A DNA stretch of 47,252 nucleotides, taken from positions 1-47,252 of the forward strand of contig JAEULV010000072.1 in assembly GCA_016793065.1 (NCBI GenBank), in the 5' to 3' direction. The notes beneath the pieces were generated by a model. It saw only the letters and a program-made list of their open reading frames with translations, had not been told where the DNA came from and made no database searches. Both the position numbers and the translations under genes were made by a program. Of the stretch, positions 22,941-33,413 are shown in pieces (position 1 is the stretch's first letter; each line of letters begins with the position of its first letter). The DNA comes from Hyphomicrobiaceae bacterium (lineage in GTDB: Bacteria; Pseudomonadota; Alphaproteobacteria; Rhizobiales; Ancalomicrobiaceae).

Positions 22941-24179
22941 ATGAACGACCAGCGACGCCTTGTTCTGGCGCTCGGCGCGGCGACGGCTCTTGTCGCCGTG
23001 ATCGCCGGCGGCTGGTTCTGGACGGCCTCCGGCAAGGCCCATGTCACCGATCTTCACGCCCTCGACGACATCGAGGAAGCGCCGCTGCTGGCCAAGGGCG
23101 ACCGCCTGCCTATGAGCGTCGCCAGCCGCAAGAGCGACGCCCAGGTTGTCGCCTCCGCCGGCCCGTTCGCCGCCAAGCCGCTGCCGCAGATCCGCGGCCT
23201 TTCGGTGTTCCGCCCGGCCGTCATCGACCACGGCCCCGGCGTCAGTTCCTATGCCGATCCCAACGCCCCGACCGGCGTTCCCTTCGAGGTGCTGACCGGC
23301 GAGGACGACGGTTCGATCGAGCCGCCGGAGGATTTGCCGAGCGTCGAGGACCAGGCCCACGACGCCGCCGTCGAGCCGCTGCCGATGCCGCGCATCCGGC
23401 CGAACGTTGCCTATGCGCCGGACCTGCCGCTGCCGCGCGTCAAGCCGGCGATGCCGAAGCCCCTCGACAGCATTGCCGGCCATGCTCCGGCCGAGCCGCT
23501 GCCGACGCCCAGCGCCCGCCCGCGTCTCGAAGTGCCGCAGCTCGAAACCCGCGTCGCCTCGCTGGCATCGACCGGCGACGATGGCGGCGAATCGAGCCGC
23601 GGCTCGTCGCTGTTCCAACGCGGACAGGAAAAGCGGCCGTCGGCCTTCCGCGCCGCCATGACGCCCAGGGACGACAGCGAGGCGCCGCCCGGCGTGCGCG
23701 TGCCGAACGGCACCCAGATGGCGGCGCTGCCGCCGCAGGACAAGACCGACGACGGCGCGCGCCCCAACGTCATCCTCAAGACGCCGTTCGGCGTGCCCTA
23801 CACGCTGCAGACCGAGTCGGTGGAAATGAGCTGCGCCCCGCCGCCGCTCCTGTCGCTGCTGCGCGCCTTCGAGAAACGCTATGGCCAGAAGGTGGTCATC
23901 ACCTCGGGCTATCGCTCGCGCGGCCGCTCCGGCTCGCTGCACCGGCGCTGCCTCGCCGCCGACATCATCGTCCCGGGCGTGCCCGCCGACGATCTCGCCA
24001 AATACGCCCGCACCATCCCGGGCATGGGCGGCATCGGCCACTACTGCCACCCCAACATGATCCATGTCGACGTCGGCACCCCGCGCGAATGGAAATACGG
24101 CTGCGGCAGCTATTTCGTCGCCCGCGACGGCTCCGACGGCAAATGGGGCAAGGTCCCGGGCGAAGCCCAGCCGGATTGA
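22941..24179 (+). CDS. Membrane-anchored M15/YcbK-like (extensin-like) zinc peptidase domain protein
   Basis: 412 residues. A cytoplasmic start is followed by one helix (about 9-27) that acts as an uncleaved anchor or signal. A long Pro/Asp/Glu-rich spacer (about 35-290) follows, with LPMPRIRP-type repeats. From about 300 comes a compact peptidase-like domain. That domain has the order expected for the M15 fold: TSGYRSRG, then a His and Asp in LHRRCLAAD, then a His in NMIHVDVG, which would bind zinc. Several cysteines (SCAPP, RCLA, HYCH, YGCG) could make disulfides. It probably cuts or binds peptidoglycan side chains from the periplasm. The ATG at 22941 has GGAAG just upstream and is the first codon before the anchor; the frame continues upstream to 22686 without support. 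Confidence 0.8.
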   Translation: MNDQRRLVLALGAATALVAVIAGGWFWTASGKAHVTDLHALDDIEEAPLLAKGDRLPMSVASRKSDAQVVASAGPFAAKPLPQIRGLSVFRPAVIDHGPGVSSYADPNAPTGVPFEVLTGEDDGSIEPPEDLPSVEDQAHDAAVEPLPMPRIRPNVAYAPDLPLPRVKPAMPKPLDSIAGHAPAEPLPTPSARPRLEVPQLETRVASLASTGDDGGESSRGSSLFQRGQEKRPSAFRAAMTPRDDSEAPPGVRVPNGTQMAALPPQDKTDDGARPNVILKTPFGVPYTLQTESVEMSCAPPPLLSLLRAFEKRYGQKVVITSGYRSRGRSGSLHRRCLAADIIVPGVPADDLAKYARTIPGMGGIGHYCHPNMIHVDVGTPREWKYGCGSYFVARDGSDGKWGKVPGEAQPD

Positions 24180-24263
24180 TCCGGCCGGATCGGCCAGCAC
24201 CAGCGCCTCACCCGAAATCCGGCAAGTCGACAGCCCTCAACCGCGACAGACCGGTCGCGTAGA

Positions 24264-25094
24264 TCAGAGCGCCAATCTGCCGCGCCTCGCCTCGAAGGCG
24301 ACGACCGCGGTGGCGATCGCCAGATTGAGACTGTCGGCGGTGCCGGCCATCGGGATCTTCACCAGCGCGTCGCAACGCTCGGCGATGGGCTGCGGCAGGC
24401 CGGATTGTTCGTTACCCATCAGCAGGATGCCGGGCTCGCGCCATTCGACGGCGCGATAGTCGACCGCCCCCTTCAGATGGGTGCCGACGACCGGCAGCCG
24501 ATGGGCGCCGGCCCAGTCGAAGAACTCGTCGATGCCGGCGCGCACCAGCGGCCGGGCGAAGATCGAGCCCATCGAGGCCCGCACCGCCTCGGTGCCGAAT
24601 GGGTCGGTGGTCTCGCCGATCAGCACGACGGCCGAGGCGCCGACCGCGTCGGCGGTGCGCACCACGGTGCCGAGATTGCCCGGATCCTTGACGCCCTCCA
24701 GCGCGATCACCAGCGTCTGCCGCGCCGGATCGAGATCCGCAAGCCGCAGCCAGCGCTGGGCGAACACGCCGATGACCATCTGCGGATTGTCGCGCCGGGC
24801 GATCTTTTCCAGCACCGCGTCGGTCACTTCCAGCACCAGCGCCCCGCGCGCCTGCGCCGCCGCGATGGTGCGGCGAACCATCGTCTGATCGCGCACCTTG
24901 ACCGAATGCACCAGCTGGCGAATGTCCCAGCCGCTGTCGATCGCGTCGGTCACCAGCTTCAGGCCCTCGGCGGTGAACAGCCCGGTGCGTTCGCGCTCCT
25001 TCTTCATCGCCAGGGCGCGGATATCCTTGATCACCGGATTGGTCAGGCTGGAAATCGCCCGCACCTCGCCCCGGCCGCTGTCGCGCTCGTTCAT
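24264..25094 (-). CDS. TrmH/SpoU-family RNA 2'-O-methyltransferase
   Basis: A 276-residue SPOUT enzyme with an N-terminal substrate-binding domain (about 1-110) and a trefoil-knot SAM domain. The three SpoU motifs are present: EGVKDPGNLGTVVRTADA (motif 1), LLMGNEQSGLP (motif 2) and IPMAGTADSLNLAIA (motif 3). It methylates a ribose 2'-OH in rRNA or tRNA; the position cannot be read from the sequence, though RlmB-like rRNA methylation is a common role. The long frame continues upstream through the next gene, but the true ATG at 25094 overlaps the stop of that gene as ATGA. The two RNA methyltransferase genes are therefore translationally coupled. It is convergent with the M15-like gene, 84 bases apart. 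Confidence 0.93.
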   Translation of the reverse strand: MNERDSGRGEVRAISSLTNPVIKDIRALAMKKERERTGLFTAEGLKLVTDAIDSGWDIRQLVHSVKVRDQTMVRRTIAAAQARGALVLEVTDAVLEKIARRDNPQMVIGVFAQRWLRLADLDPARQTLVIALEGVKDPGNLGTVVRTADAVGASAVVLIGETTDPFGTEAVRASMGSIFARPLVRAGIDEFFDWAGAHRLPVVGTHLKGAVDYRAVEWREPGILLMGNEQSGLPQPIAERCDALVKIPMAGTADSLNLAIATAVVAFEARRGRLAL

Positions 25095-26101
25095 GGCTTC
25101 CCTCCGTCCGGCTGCCAGCGGCAGAACAGCGACGTCGACAGCGCCCGGTCGCCGCCGGCCTCGGTCAGCACCAGTTCGCCCGACTGCAGCTGGCCGCCGC
25201 GCGGCGCCAGGATCTCGCGGGCAAGCTCCTGAAAGGCGACGAACGAGGCGCGCATGGCATAGACGGTCAGGATCAGGTCGAGCGGCTCGTCGGAGAGCAG
25301 ATCGCGGCACAGCGTCAGCATCTCCGGCAGATCGCGGAAGATGTCCCACACCTCGCCATTGGGGCCACGGCCGTATTTCGGCGGATCGACCAGGATGATG
25401 TCGTAGCGGCTGCCGCGCCGCGCCTCGCGCGCGACGAACTTCATCGCATCCTCGCAGATCCAGCGGATCGGCTTGTCGTCGAGCCGCGACAGCGCCTGGT
25501 TCTCGCGCGCCCAGGCGATCGCCTTCTTCGAGGCATCCACATGGGTGACCTGCGCCCCGGCCTCGGCCGCCAACAGCGAGGCAATGCCGGTATAGCCGAA
25601 CAGGTTCAGCACCTTGACCGGACGCCGCGCCGCGCGGATGCGCTCCTGCATGTGGGTCCAGTGGGTGACCTGCTCCGGAAAGATGCCCACATGCCGGAAC
25701 GAGGTGAAGCGGCAGGCGAACCGCACATTGCCAAGCCGCATCTGCCAGCTTTCCGGCAACGGCCGCTCGAAGCGCCAGCGCCCCGGCCCTTCCTCCTCGA
25801 CATCGCCGGTGAAGGCGGCATCCGCCTTGGCCCATTGCGCCGGCGGCAAGCGCCGCGACCCCAGCGCCTGCGGCTCCGGCCGGACGATGGTCATCTCGCC
25901 ATAGCGCTCGAGCTTCTCGCCCTCGCCCATGTCGATGAGCGCGAAATCCTCCCAACCCGGCGTCGACAGGATCACCGGCCAGGTCGAGCGGATGCGACCG
26001 AGGTCCGGCAACAACCCGCGCGGCCGCGCCAGGCGCGGCGGTTCTGGCGCCGGCTTCGGCTTGTCGGCGGGCGGACGGCGGCTGATCGGCGGACGGGACA
26101 G
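25091..26101 (-). CDS. Class I SAM-dependent RNA methyltransferase (RlmI/RlmK-like)
   Basis: 336 residues from the start used here. A Rossmann SAM domain is clear: NLFGYTGIASLLAAEAG (motif I), VDASKKAIAWARENQ, and the catalytic ILVDPPKYGRG, whose DPPK is typical of rRNA cytosine-5 or guanine-N2 methylases. There is no ATG before the core. The frame opens with GTG at 26239 inside parE, then holds only rare codons until the conserved start. Related rhizobial proteins begin near KTLSRPP. The codon there is CTG at 26101 with GGAG 8 bases upstream, so I mark that as the start, with ATT at 26119 and GTG at 26239 as alternatives. Its stop overlaps the next ATG. It follows parE by about 115 bases on the same strand. 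Confidence 0.88.
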   Translation of the reverse strand: MSRPPISRRPPADKPKPAPEPPRLARPRGLLPDLGRIRSTWPVILSTPGWEDFALIDMGEGEKLERYGEMTIVRPEPQALGSRRLPPAQWAKADAAFTGDVEEEGPGRWRFERPLPESWQMRLGNVRFACRFTSFRHVGIFPEQVTHWTHMQERIRAARRPVKVLNLFGYTGIASLLAAEAGAQVTHVDASKKAIAWARENQALSRLDDKPIRWICEDAMKFVAREARRGSRYDIILVDPPKYGRGPNGEVWDIFRDLPEMLTLCRDLLSDEPLDLILTVYAMRASFVAFQELAREILAPRGGQLQSGELVLTEAGGDRALSTSLFCRWQPDGGKP

Positions 26102-26216
26102 GGTCTTGGCTCCGAAAATGCGGCGGCAGTGATGCGCCCTGTGATGCCCAATGCCGGCGCCGGGGTCAACCTGTCGCCGCGCCGCGCGACCGGCGGCGGT
26201 GCCGGCAATCGCCCCC

Positions 26217-28310
<2,094 letters not shown>

Positions 28311-28645
28311 GTCGATCCGCGCGTCCTGTCCATCAAGGCCCGACCACCGCGCCCGGACCCGCGCCCGGTCACCGGCGCCTGGCCGAATCGCCCAGATTAT
28401 TCCACGCCCGCGCCAAGCGCGGTAGGGTGTTCGACATCTGTTCGCACGGGATCCACAGCTGCCGGTGTCGCCGCCCGGTATCGCGCCGATGCCCGGCGAG
28501 CCGCGCCTGTCGGCGGGAATTTCGGAAGGATGGCGATCCGACCGTCACGGCGTCGTCATCGCGATTGAATATCGAGATGCGACGAGCCGTCGGAGGGAAC
28601 CATACCGCCACGGTTCCCTCACGTTTTTCGCCCGGAGTATTCTCG
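28311..28645. other. Divergent intergenic leader between parE and the phn-type operon
   Basis: 335 bases. The part next to parE should hold its promoter. The plus-strand part forms a leader of over 100 bases before the binding-protein gene and ends in the hairpin listed separately. Boxes for -35 and -10 are not convincing, and no small open frame is supported. Confidence 0.5.
28593..28628 (+). terminator. Terminator-shaped hairpin in the leader of the phn-type operon (possible attenuator)
   Basis: Perfect 9-bp arms GAGGGAACC/GGTTCCCTC (28593-28601 and 28612-28620), with a 10-base loop, are followed by ACGTTTTT. This is an intrinsic-terminator shape, but it lies 18 bases before the ATG of the first gene rather than after a gene. 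It may end the leader RNA under some condition, act as an operator as DNA, or protect mRNA. The GGAG ribosome site lies just downstream at 28634. Confidence 0.6.
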
Positions 28646-29515
28646 ATGTTCAAGAAGATCCTCGCCGCCGGACTATTCGCCCTCGGCCTTGGCGCCGTTC
28701 AGCCGTCGCAGGCTGCCGATACGCTGCGCTTCGCCGTGACTGACGTCGACGGCCTTGAGAAGCTTCAGCGCGAGTTCGGGCCGTTCAAGGCCGAGTTCGA
28801 GAAGATCTCGGGGTTGAAGGTCGACTTCTTCCCGGTCTCCGGCCGCACCGCGGCCGTCGAGGCGATGGCCGCCGATCAGGTCGACTTCGTGCTGACCGGT
28901 CCGGCCGAATACGTCGTCTTCGCGGCCCGCACCAAGGCCGTTCCGGTTGTGACCTGGCAGCGCCCCGACTACTATGCCCATGTGGTCGTTCTCGCCGACG
29001 GCCCGATCAAGACGATCGCCGACCTCAAGGGCAAGAAGGTCTCCTTCCACGAGATCGGCTCCACCTCGCGCCACCTTGGCCCCGCCTCCGCGCTGAACGA
29101 CAAGGGTCTCGCCTACAATCGCGATTACGAGGCGACGTTCGTCAAGACCAATGTCGGTCTTGAGGCGCTGCGTCGCGGCGATCTGGCCGCGCTCGGCGTC
29201 AACGGCAACGACATTGCCGGCGCCGCCAAGAAGCTGCCCGACCTGAAGCTGTCGATCCTGCTGAAGTCGGCCGAGTTGCCGGACGACGTGCTGATCGCCT
29301 CGCCCAAGGTCGCCCCGGCGACGATCGAAAAGGTGCGCAAGGCCTTCCTCGAGAGCGGAACCCAGTTGATGGGCGCGGTCCTCGCCACCGAGGGCAATCA
29401 GAAATATGCCGGTGGCACCTTCAAGGCCGGCGTGTCCGACAAGGACTACGACTCTGTCCGCGCCATGTACCGTGCCGTCGGCATCAACAGCTTCGACAAG
29501 TTCATCGGCAACTGA
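28646..29515 (+). CDS. PhnD-family periplasmic binding protein of an ABC importer
   Basis: 289 residues with a signal peptide (KKILAAGLFALGLGA, cleavage after SQA near 24). The mature protein has the phosphate/phosphite/phosphonate binding fold: FFPVSGRTAAVEAMAA and DFVLTGPAEYVVFAA form one lobe and SFHEIGSTSRHLGP the other, where the Ser/Thr residues bind the oxyanion in homologues. The likely ligand is a phosphonate, phosphite or similar small oxyanion; it cannot be fixed from sequence. GGAG lies 8 bases before the ATG. First gene of a three-gene unit with the ATPase and the permease, and preceded by a terminator-like hairpin. No C-P lyase or other phosphonate-degrading gene is nearby. Confidence 0.9.
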   Translation: MFKKILAAGLFALGLGAVQPSQAADTLRFAVTDVDGLEKLQREFGPFKAEFEKISGLKVDFFPVSGRTAAVEAMAADQVDFVLTGPAEYVVFAARTKAVPVVTWQRPDYYAHVVVLADGPIKTIADLKGKKVSFHEIGSTSRHLGPASALNDKGLAYNRDYEATFVKTNVGLEALRRGDLAALGVNGNDIAGAAKKLPDLKLSILLKSAELPDDVLIASPKVAPATIEKVRKAFLESGTQLMGAVLATEGNQKYAGGTFKAGVSDKDYDSVRAMYRAVGINSFDKFIGN

Positions 29516-29540
29516 CGTGACCGTCGAACTGCTGGAAACC

Positions 29541-30389
29541 ATGACTGAGGCCGAACGCTCCGCCGCAAGCGGGGCGTTCGCGCCAACAGGCCCCTCGCCC
29601 GAGCCCGGGAACCCCGCCGTCCATGCCGCCGAACTGCGCGGGCTGGCCAAGAAGTTCGGCGAACGCCAGGTCTGGGACGGGCTCGACCTCGACATCCGTG
29701 CCGGCGAAGCGCTGGCGATCATCGGCGCCAACGGAACCGGCAAATCGACGCTGCTGCGGGCGCTGGTGCGCCTCACCGAGGTCGACGCCGGCTCCATCAG
29801 CCTGCTCGGCCAGCCGGTGCGCGACCTCGACCGGCGCGGCCTGCGGCAATTGCGCTCCCGTGTCGGCTTCGTGTTCCAGCGTCATAACCTCGTCGGCCGC
29901 CTTTCGGCACTGACCAATGTGGTTCACGGGGTCCAGTCGCGCGCCTCCGGCCCACGCACCTGGCTGCAATCCCTGGCCCGCGCCGAGGTTCGGGGCGAGG
30001 CGCTCGGTTGCCTCGAGGCCGTCGGGCTTGCCGACCGGGCCCTGCAACAGGCGCAATCGCTGTCCGGCGGGCAATCCCAGCGCGTCGCCGTGGCCCGCAT
30101 GCTGATGCAGCGGCCGGAATTGATCATCGCCGACGAACCCGACGCCAGCCTCGACCCCGTTGCCGGCGCCGAGGTGATGCGGCTGCTTTTCCGCATCGGC
30201 CGCGAGCGTGGCGCCACGCTCGTGTTCGTGTCCCATCACATGGAGCACGCCGTGCGGTTTTCCGACCGGATCGTCGGCCTGCGCGACGGCCGCGTCGATC
30301 TCGACACCGCCTCCACGCGCGTCGATGTCGAAACCCTCCGAGCCTTTTTCGGTCCGGAATCCGCCGCCTCGACAGGGGAAAAGGCATGA
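29541..30389 (+). CDS. PhnC-type ABC transporter ATP-binding protein
   Basis: 282 residues. Walker A GANGTGKST, Q-loop near FVFQRHNLVGRL, signature LSGGQSQRVAVARM, Walker B LIIADEPDASLD and the H-switch SHHME are all present, so it should be active. The FQRHNLV segment is typical of PhnC. There is a 35-residue N-terminal extension rich in Ala, Ser and Pro before AELRGLAKKFG, longer than most PhnC proteins. Starts: a GTG at 29517, 1 base after the upstream stop, or ATG 29541 with GGAA close upstream; I use 29541, but coupling makes 29517 possible. The stop overlaps the permease ATG as ATGA. It energises import of the ligand bound by the upstream PhnD-type protein. Confidence 0.92.
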   Translation: MTEAERSAASGAFAPTGPSPEPGNPAVHAAELRGLAKKFGERQVWDGLDLDIRAGEALAIIGANGTGKSTLLRALVRLTEVDAGSISLLGQPVRDLDRRGLRQLRSRVGFVFQRHNLVGRLSALTNVVHGVQSRASGPRTWLQSLARAEVRGEALGCLEAVGLADRALQQAQSLSGGQSQRVAVARMLMQRPELIIADEPDASLDPVAGAEVMRLLFRIGRERGATLVFVSHHMEHAVRFSDRIVGLRDGRVDLDTASTRVDVETLRAFFGPESAASTGEKA

Positions 30390-31177
30390 GCTCGACCCTG
30401 ATCACCCCGCCGCGCTTCGAACGCCCCAACCCGATTGCGTTCGCGATCGCGCTGGCGGTCGGCGCCTTCGTCGTCTCCAGTTTCCTGAACTCGGGGCTTG
30501 GCCTCGATCAGCTGGCGCGCGGCGTGCCGGCGCTCGGGCGCATTCTTGGCCAGATGCTGCCGCCATCGCTGGAAGGCATCGACCGGATCCTCTGGTCGCT
30601 TTTCGGCACCTTCCAGATGGCGGTCGCCGGTGTCGTCCTCGGCCTTGTCCTGTCGCTGCCGCTGGCGGTGCTCGCGGCCAACCGGTTGTCGCCGCATCCG
30701 TTCGTGCGCTCCTCGGTTCGCACCCTCATCGCCTTCTTCCGCACCGTGCCGGATCTCGTGTGGGCGCTGATCTTCGTCATCGCGGTCGGTCTCGGTCCGC
30801 CGGCGGGCGTCCTCACCATCATGATCGACACCATCGGCTTCGCCGGCCGCTTTTTCGCCGAGGCGATGGAGGAAACCGATGACGGCTCGCGCGAGGCGCT
30901 GTCAGCGATCGGCGCAACGCGCACCGGGCTCATCTTCTCCTCGGTGTTTCCGGCGGCAATGCCGTCCTTCATCGCCACGTCGCTGTTCTGCCTGGAAAAG
31001 GCGACGCGCTCCTCGGTGGTGCTCGGTCTCGTCGGCGCCGGCGGCATCGGCGTCGAGCTGAAGGTTGCCTTCGACCTGTTCGACTACCAGATCGCCTCCA
31101 CCATCATCCTGGTGATCTTCGCCCTCGTGGTCATCGTCGAACAGGCCGGCGCCTACCTTCGCAACCGCCTGATCTGA
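30386..31177 (+). CDS. PhnE-type ABC transporter permease
   Basis: 263 residues with about six transmembrane helices. The PhnE/MetI-type coupling loop is present as EAMEETDDGSREALSAIGAT, and the segment ATRSSVVLGLVGAGGIGVEL is the conserved C-terminal part of phosphonate permeases. The ATG at 30386 overlaps the stop of the ATPase gene by four bases and has AGGGGAAAAGG just upstream. It forms the membrane channel of the importer. Only one permease gene is present, so it should form a homodimer. There is no fourth gene, and the following 340 bases hold no recognised coding region. Confidence 0.92.
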   Translation: MSSTLITPPRFERPNPIAFAIALAVGAFVVSSFLNSGLGLDQLARGVPALGRILGQMLPPSLEGIDRILWSLFGTFQMAVAGVVLGLVLSLPLAVLAANRLSPHPFVRSSVRTLIAFFRTVPDLVWALIFVIAVGLGPPAGVLTIMIDTIGFAGRFFAEAMEETDDGSREALSAIGATRTGLIFSSVFPAAMPSFIATSLFCLEKATRSSVVLGLVGAGGIGVELKVAFDLFDYQIASTIILVIFALVVIVEQAGAYLRNRLI

Positions 31178-31518
31178 AACGGGGCGGCAAGGCGGCGCAA
31201 TCGACGGCTTCATCACGAGCCGCTGATCCGCATGGACGCCAGCGCGCTCTGTCCGGACCTGCTGAAGCGGCTGAAATGGATGTGCCCGGAAACGGCCATT
31301 GGGTCCGTCCGAAATGCGCCGTGCCGGAACTCATGTGCCGCAAGCCCTGACTGACGCTCCCGTCCCCTCCCAACTGCCTTTTCGTCGCGGATTTCGCAAT
31401 TGCGTCGCGGGCGGGGTATATTCATGATGCGGTGCGCTCAACGGTGCGCAAGGGGGCGTTCGCCGGGGCGGTGATCGATCGCCCTGCGGCGGGCGCTGGC
31501 GGGAGGGTCGCGGCAGGC
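31178..31518. other. 341-base gap between the importer operon and the DUF502 gene
   Basis: No gene is supported. A 41-codon frame beginning at ATG 31232 with no matching family (sequence begins MDASALCPDLLKRLKW) is the only notable frame; it could be a remnant. AT-rich TATATT near 31418 may belong to the promoter of the DUF502 gene. The bases from 31432 to 31518 extend the DUF502 frame but lack conservation. Confidence 0.4.
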
Positions 31519-32283
31519 ATGGGTGGGGAACAGAACAAGGATCAGGTCGCGCAGCCGGCCCATTGGCGCGCCAGCCTTATCGCGCGCATCCGCAACTATT
31601 TCCTGGCCGGCATCATCTTCATCGGCCCCCTCGCCATCACCTTCTATCTGGCGCGAATGGCGATCGACTGGGTCGATGCCACGATCAAGCCCTACCTGCC
31701 GTCGACGGTCAATCCCGATACCTATCTGCCGTTCGCGGTGCCGGGCTTCGGCCTGCTCGCCGGCTTTCTCGCCCTCACCGCGCTCGGCTATCTCGCCACC
31801 AATGTGGTCGGCCGCTCGATGCTGTCGCTGTGGGAGCAGATGCTGGAACGGCTGCCGGTGCTGCGCTCGATCTACCGCACCCTGAAGCAGCTGTTCGAAA
31901 CCGTGCTGGCCGACCGCGAGGCCAATTTCAAGCAGGCGGCGCTGATCGAATGGCCGCGCGCCGGGCTGTGGTCGATCGTCTTCATCACCGCCGATGCCAG
32001 GGGCGAGATCGGCGACAAGCTCGGCGGCGAGGGCGACGACGAACTCGTCTCGGTGTTCATCCCGACGACGCCGAACCCCACCGGCGGCTATCTGATGTTT
32101 GCCCGCAAGCGCGATATCATCCTGCTCGACATGTCGGTCGAGGATGCCATCAAGCTGGTGATCTCCGGCGGGCTGGTGGTGCCGGAACCCGCCGGCGAGG
32201 CCGCCCCGCCGCCGGCGCTGGCCGAGCCCGCCCTCGCGCTCGACGAAGCGCCCGCCGCGCCGCCGCATCAGCAACCGTCCTGA
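31519..32283 (+). CDS. DUF502 family inner-membrane protein
   Basis: 254 residues with two transmembrane helices, at about 21-43 (FLAGIIFIGPLAITFYLARM) and 71-93. A cytoplasmic or periplasmic domain follows, with the family segments LPVLRSIYRTLKQ, VFIPTTPNPTGGYLMF and MSVEDAIKLVISGG. The last 30 residues are Pro/Ala-rich and disordered. DUF502 has no assigned reaction. The open frame begins at GTG 31432; ATG 31519 is chosen because the extra residues are unlike the family and the new start is just before the conserved region. In many rhizobia DUF502 genes lie near recG and mfd; those are not here, so context adds nothing. Confidence 0.85.
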   Translation: MGGEQNKDQVAQPAHWRASLIARIRNYFLAGIIFIGPLAITFYLARMAIDWVDATIKPYLPSTVNPDTYLPFAVPGFGLLAGFLALTALGYLATNVVGRSMLSLWEQMLERLPVLRSIYRTLKQLFETVLADREANFKQAALIEWPRAGLWSIVFITADARGEIGDKLGGEGDDELVSVFIPTTPNPTGGYLMFARKRDIILLDMSVEDAIKLVISGGLVVPEPAGEAAPPPALAEPALALDEAPAAPPHQQPS

Positions 32284-32319
32284 TTGGCGCGCGCGCCGCG
32301 ACAGTCCAAACATGGCGCC

Positions 32320-33258
32320 ATGACCGAGATCCCGATCACGCCCCCGCCGCCCGGCAGCGGCAAGCTCCTGCCGCTGGCGCGGCCGCGCGCGCTGATGGTG
32401 GCGGTGGTGCTGGTCGGCACGCTGCTCGGCTGGCTCTATCTCGGCGCCATGGTCGCGGCGATGCTGCCGATGACCGACATGAGCGAATTCGGCCCCGGCA
32501 TGGGCCTGCTCAATGCCTTCAACCAGTTCGCCGGCCTGCCGCCGGAGGTGCGCAAGGCGCTCGCCGTGCTGTGCACGCCGACCAGCGGCCACTTCGGCAT
32601 GCCCGGCGCCGGTCCGTGGGGAGCGTGGGACCTCGCCATGGTGTTCGCCATGTGGTGTGCCATGGTGCTGGCGATGATGCTGCCCACCGCCGGGCCGATG
32701 ATGGCGGCCTTCGCCGACCGGGCCGAGGCCGAGGCGATGAACGGCGGCCGCAGCGCCTCGGTTGCCGTGCTCGCCGGCGGCTACCTCACGGTCTGGTTCG
32801 GCTTTGCCGTGGTGGCGACGCTGGCGCAATGGGGGCTGACGGCGGCGCGGACGTTGTCGCCGGCGATGGCGCCGGCGAGCCTGATCCTCGCCGGCTCGAC
32901 GCTGATCGCCGCCGGGATCTACCAGTTCACCCCGGCCAAGTACGCCTGCCTCGCGCGGTGCCGCACGCCGGCGGCGTTCTTCTCCGAGCACTGGGCGCGC
33001 GACGCGCGCGGCGTCTTCGGGCTCGGGATCGAGCAGGGACTGTTCTGCTTCGGCTGCTGCTGGGCGCTGATGGCGGTGATGTTCGCCGTCGGGGTGATGA
33101 ACGTCGTCTGGATCGCCGTGATCGGCCTCGTCATGGCGATCGAGAAGCTGACGACCAGCTTTTGGGTCGCCTGGGCCGTCGGCATCGGCCTGATCGCCTG
33201 GGGCACGGCGCTGATCCTGGCGTCGCCCGTCGGCGCCCGCCTGCTCGCGTTCGTCTGA
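32320..33258 (+). CDS. DUF2182 family polytopic membrane protein
   Basis: 312 residues with about seven transmembrane helices. The family signatures are clear: WDLAMVFAMWCAMVLAMMLP, then IYQFTPAKYACLARCRTP and a cysteine-rich GLFCFGCCWALMAVMF. The paired Cys and Met residues suggest a metal- or heme-binding membrane protein, but no reaction is established for the family. The start is ATG 32320; a TTG at 32284 begins the longer frame. It lies 36 bases after the DUF502 gene and is probably co-transcribed. A DUF1326 gene, the frequent partner of DUF2182, is absent. A hairpin follows the stop. Confidence 0.88.
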   Translation: MTEIPITPPPPGSGKLLPLARPRALMVAVVLVGTLLGWLYLGAMVAAMLPMTDMSEFGPGMGLLNAFNQFAGLPPEVRKALAVLCTPTSGHFGMPGAGPWGAWDLAMVFAMWCAMVLAMMLPTAGPMMAAFADRAEAEAMNGGRSASVAVLAGGYLTVWFGFAVVATLAQWGLTAARTLSPAMAPASLILAGSTLIAAGIYQFTPAKYACLARCRTPAAFFSEHWARDARGVFGLGIEQGLFCFGCCWALMAVMFAVGVMNVVWIAVIGLVMAIEKLTTSFWVAWAVGIGLIAWGTALILASPVGARLLAFV

Positions 33259-33264
33259 AGCGAC

Positions 33265-33285
33265 GCGACGTCACAGTGGCGTCGC
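33265..33285 (+). terminator. Hairpin after the DUF2182 gene
   Basis: GCGACGTCAC and GTGGCGTCGC around one A can fold as a 9-bp RNA stem with one G-U pair. It starts 7 bases after the stop codon. The following bases are only modestly T-rich, so it is a weak or partial terminator. Confidence 0.4.
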
Positions 33286-33413
33286 ATTGCGGTTTGGCGA
33301 TATTTCGACGACAAATGCGCGACTGTTGCGCGACGGCCCGTTTCCTTGGCTGGCGTTTCGCGGTAAGTTGAAAAGACTGTACCCGGCATCGTGAGCCTCG
33401 CGAGCGAGTTGAG

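Noticed and set aside
24178..24191. 14-bp perfect palindrome GATCCGGCCGGATC after the M15-like gene
   Set aside because: No spacer for a hairpin loop and no T-run; GC-rich palindromes of this size are common in such DNA.
30386..30429. Possibility that the importer is for methionine (MetNIQ) rather than phosphonate
   Set aside because: The binding protein has the PhnD-type GSTSR and SGRTAAVEA segments and the ATPase the FQRHNLV motif, not NlpA/MetQ features.
31232..31357. 41-codon frame after the PhnE-type permease
   Set aside because: No ribosome site, no known family, unusual Cys-rich composition; listed only as a possible remnant within the gap.
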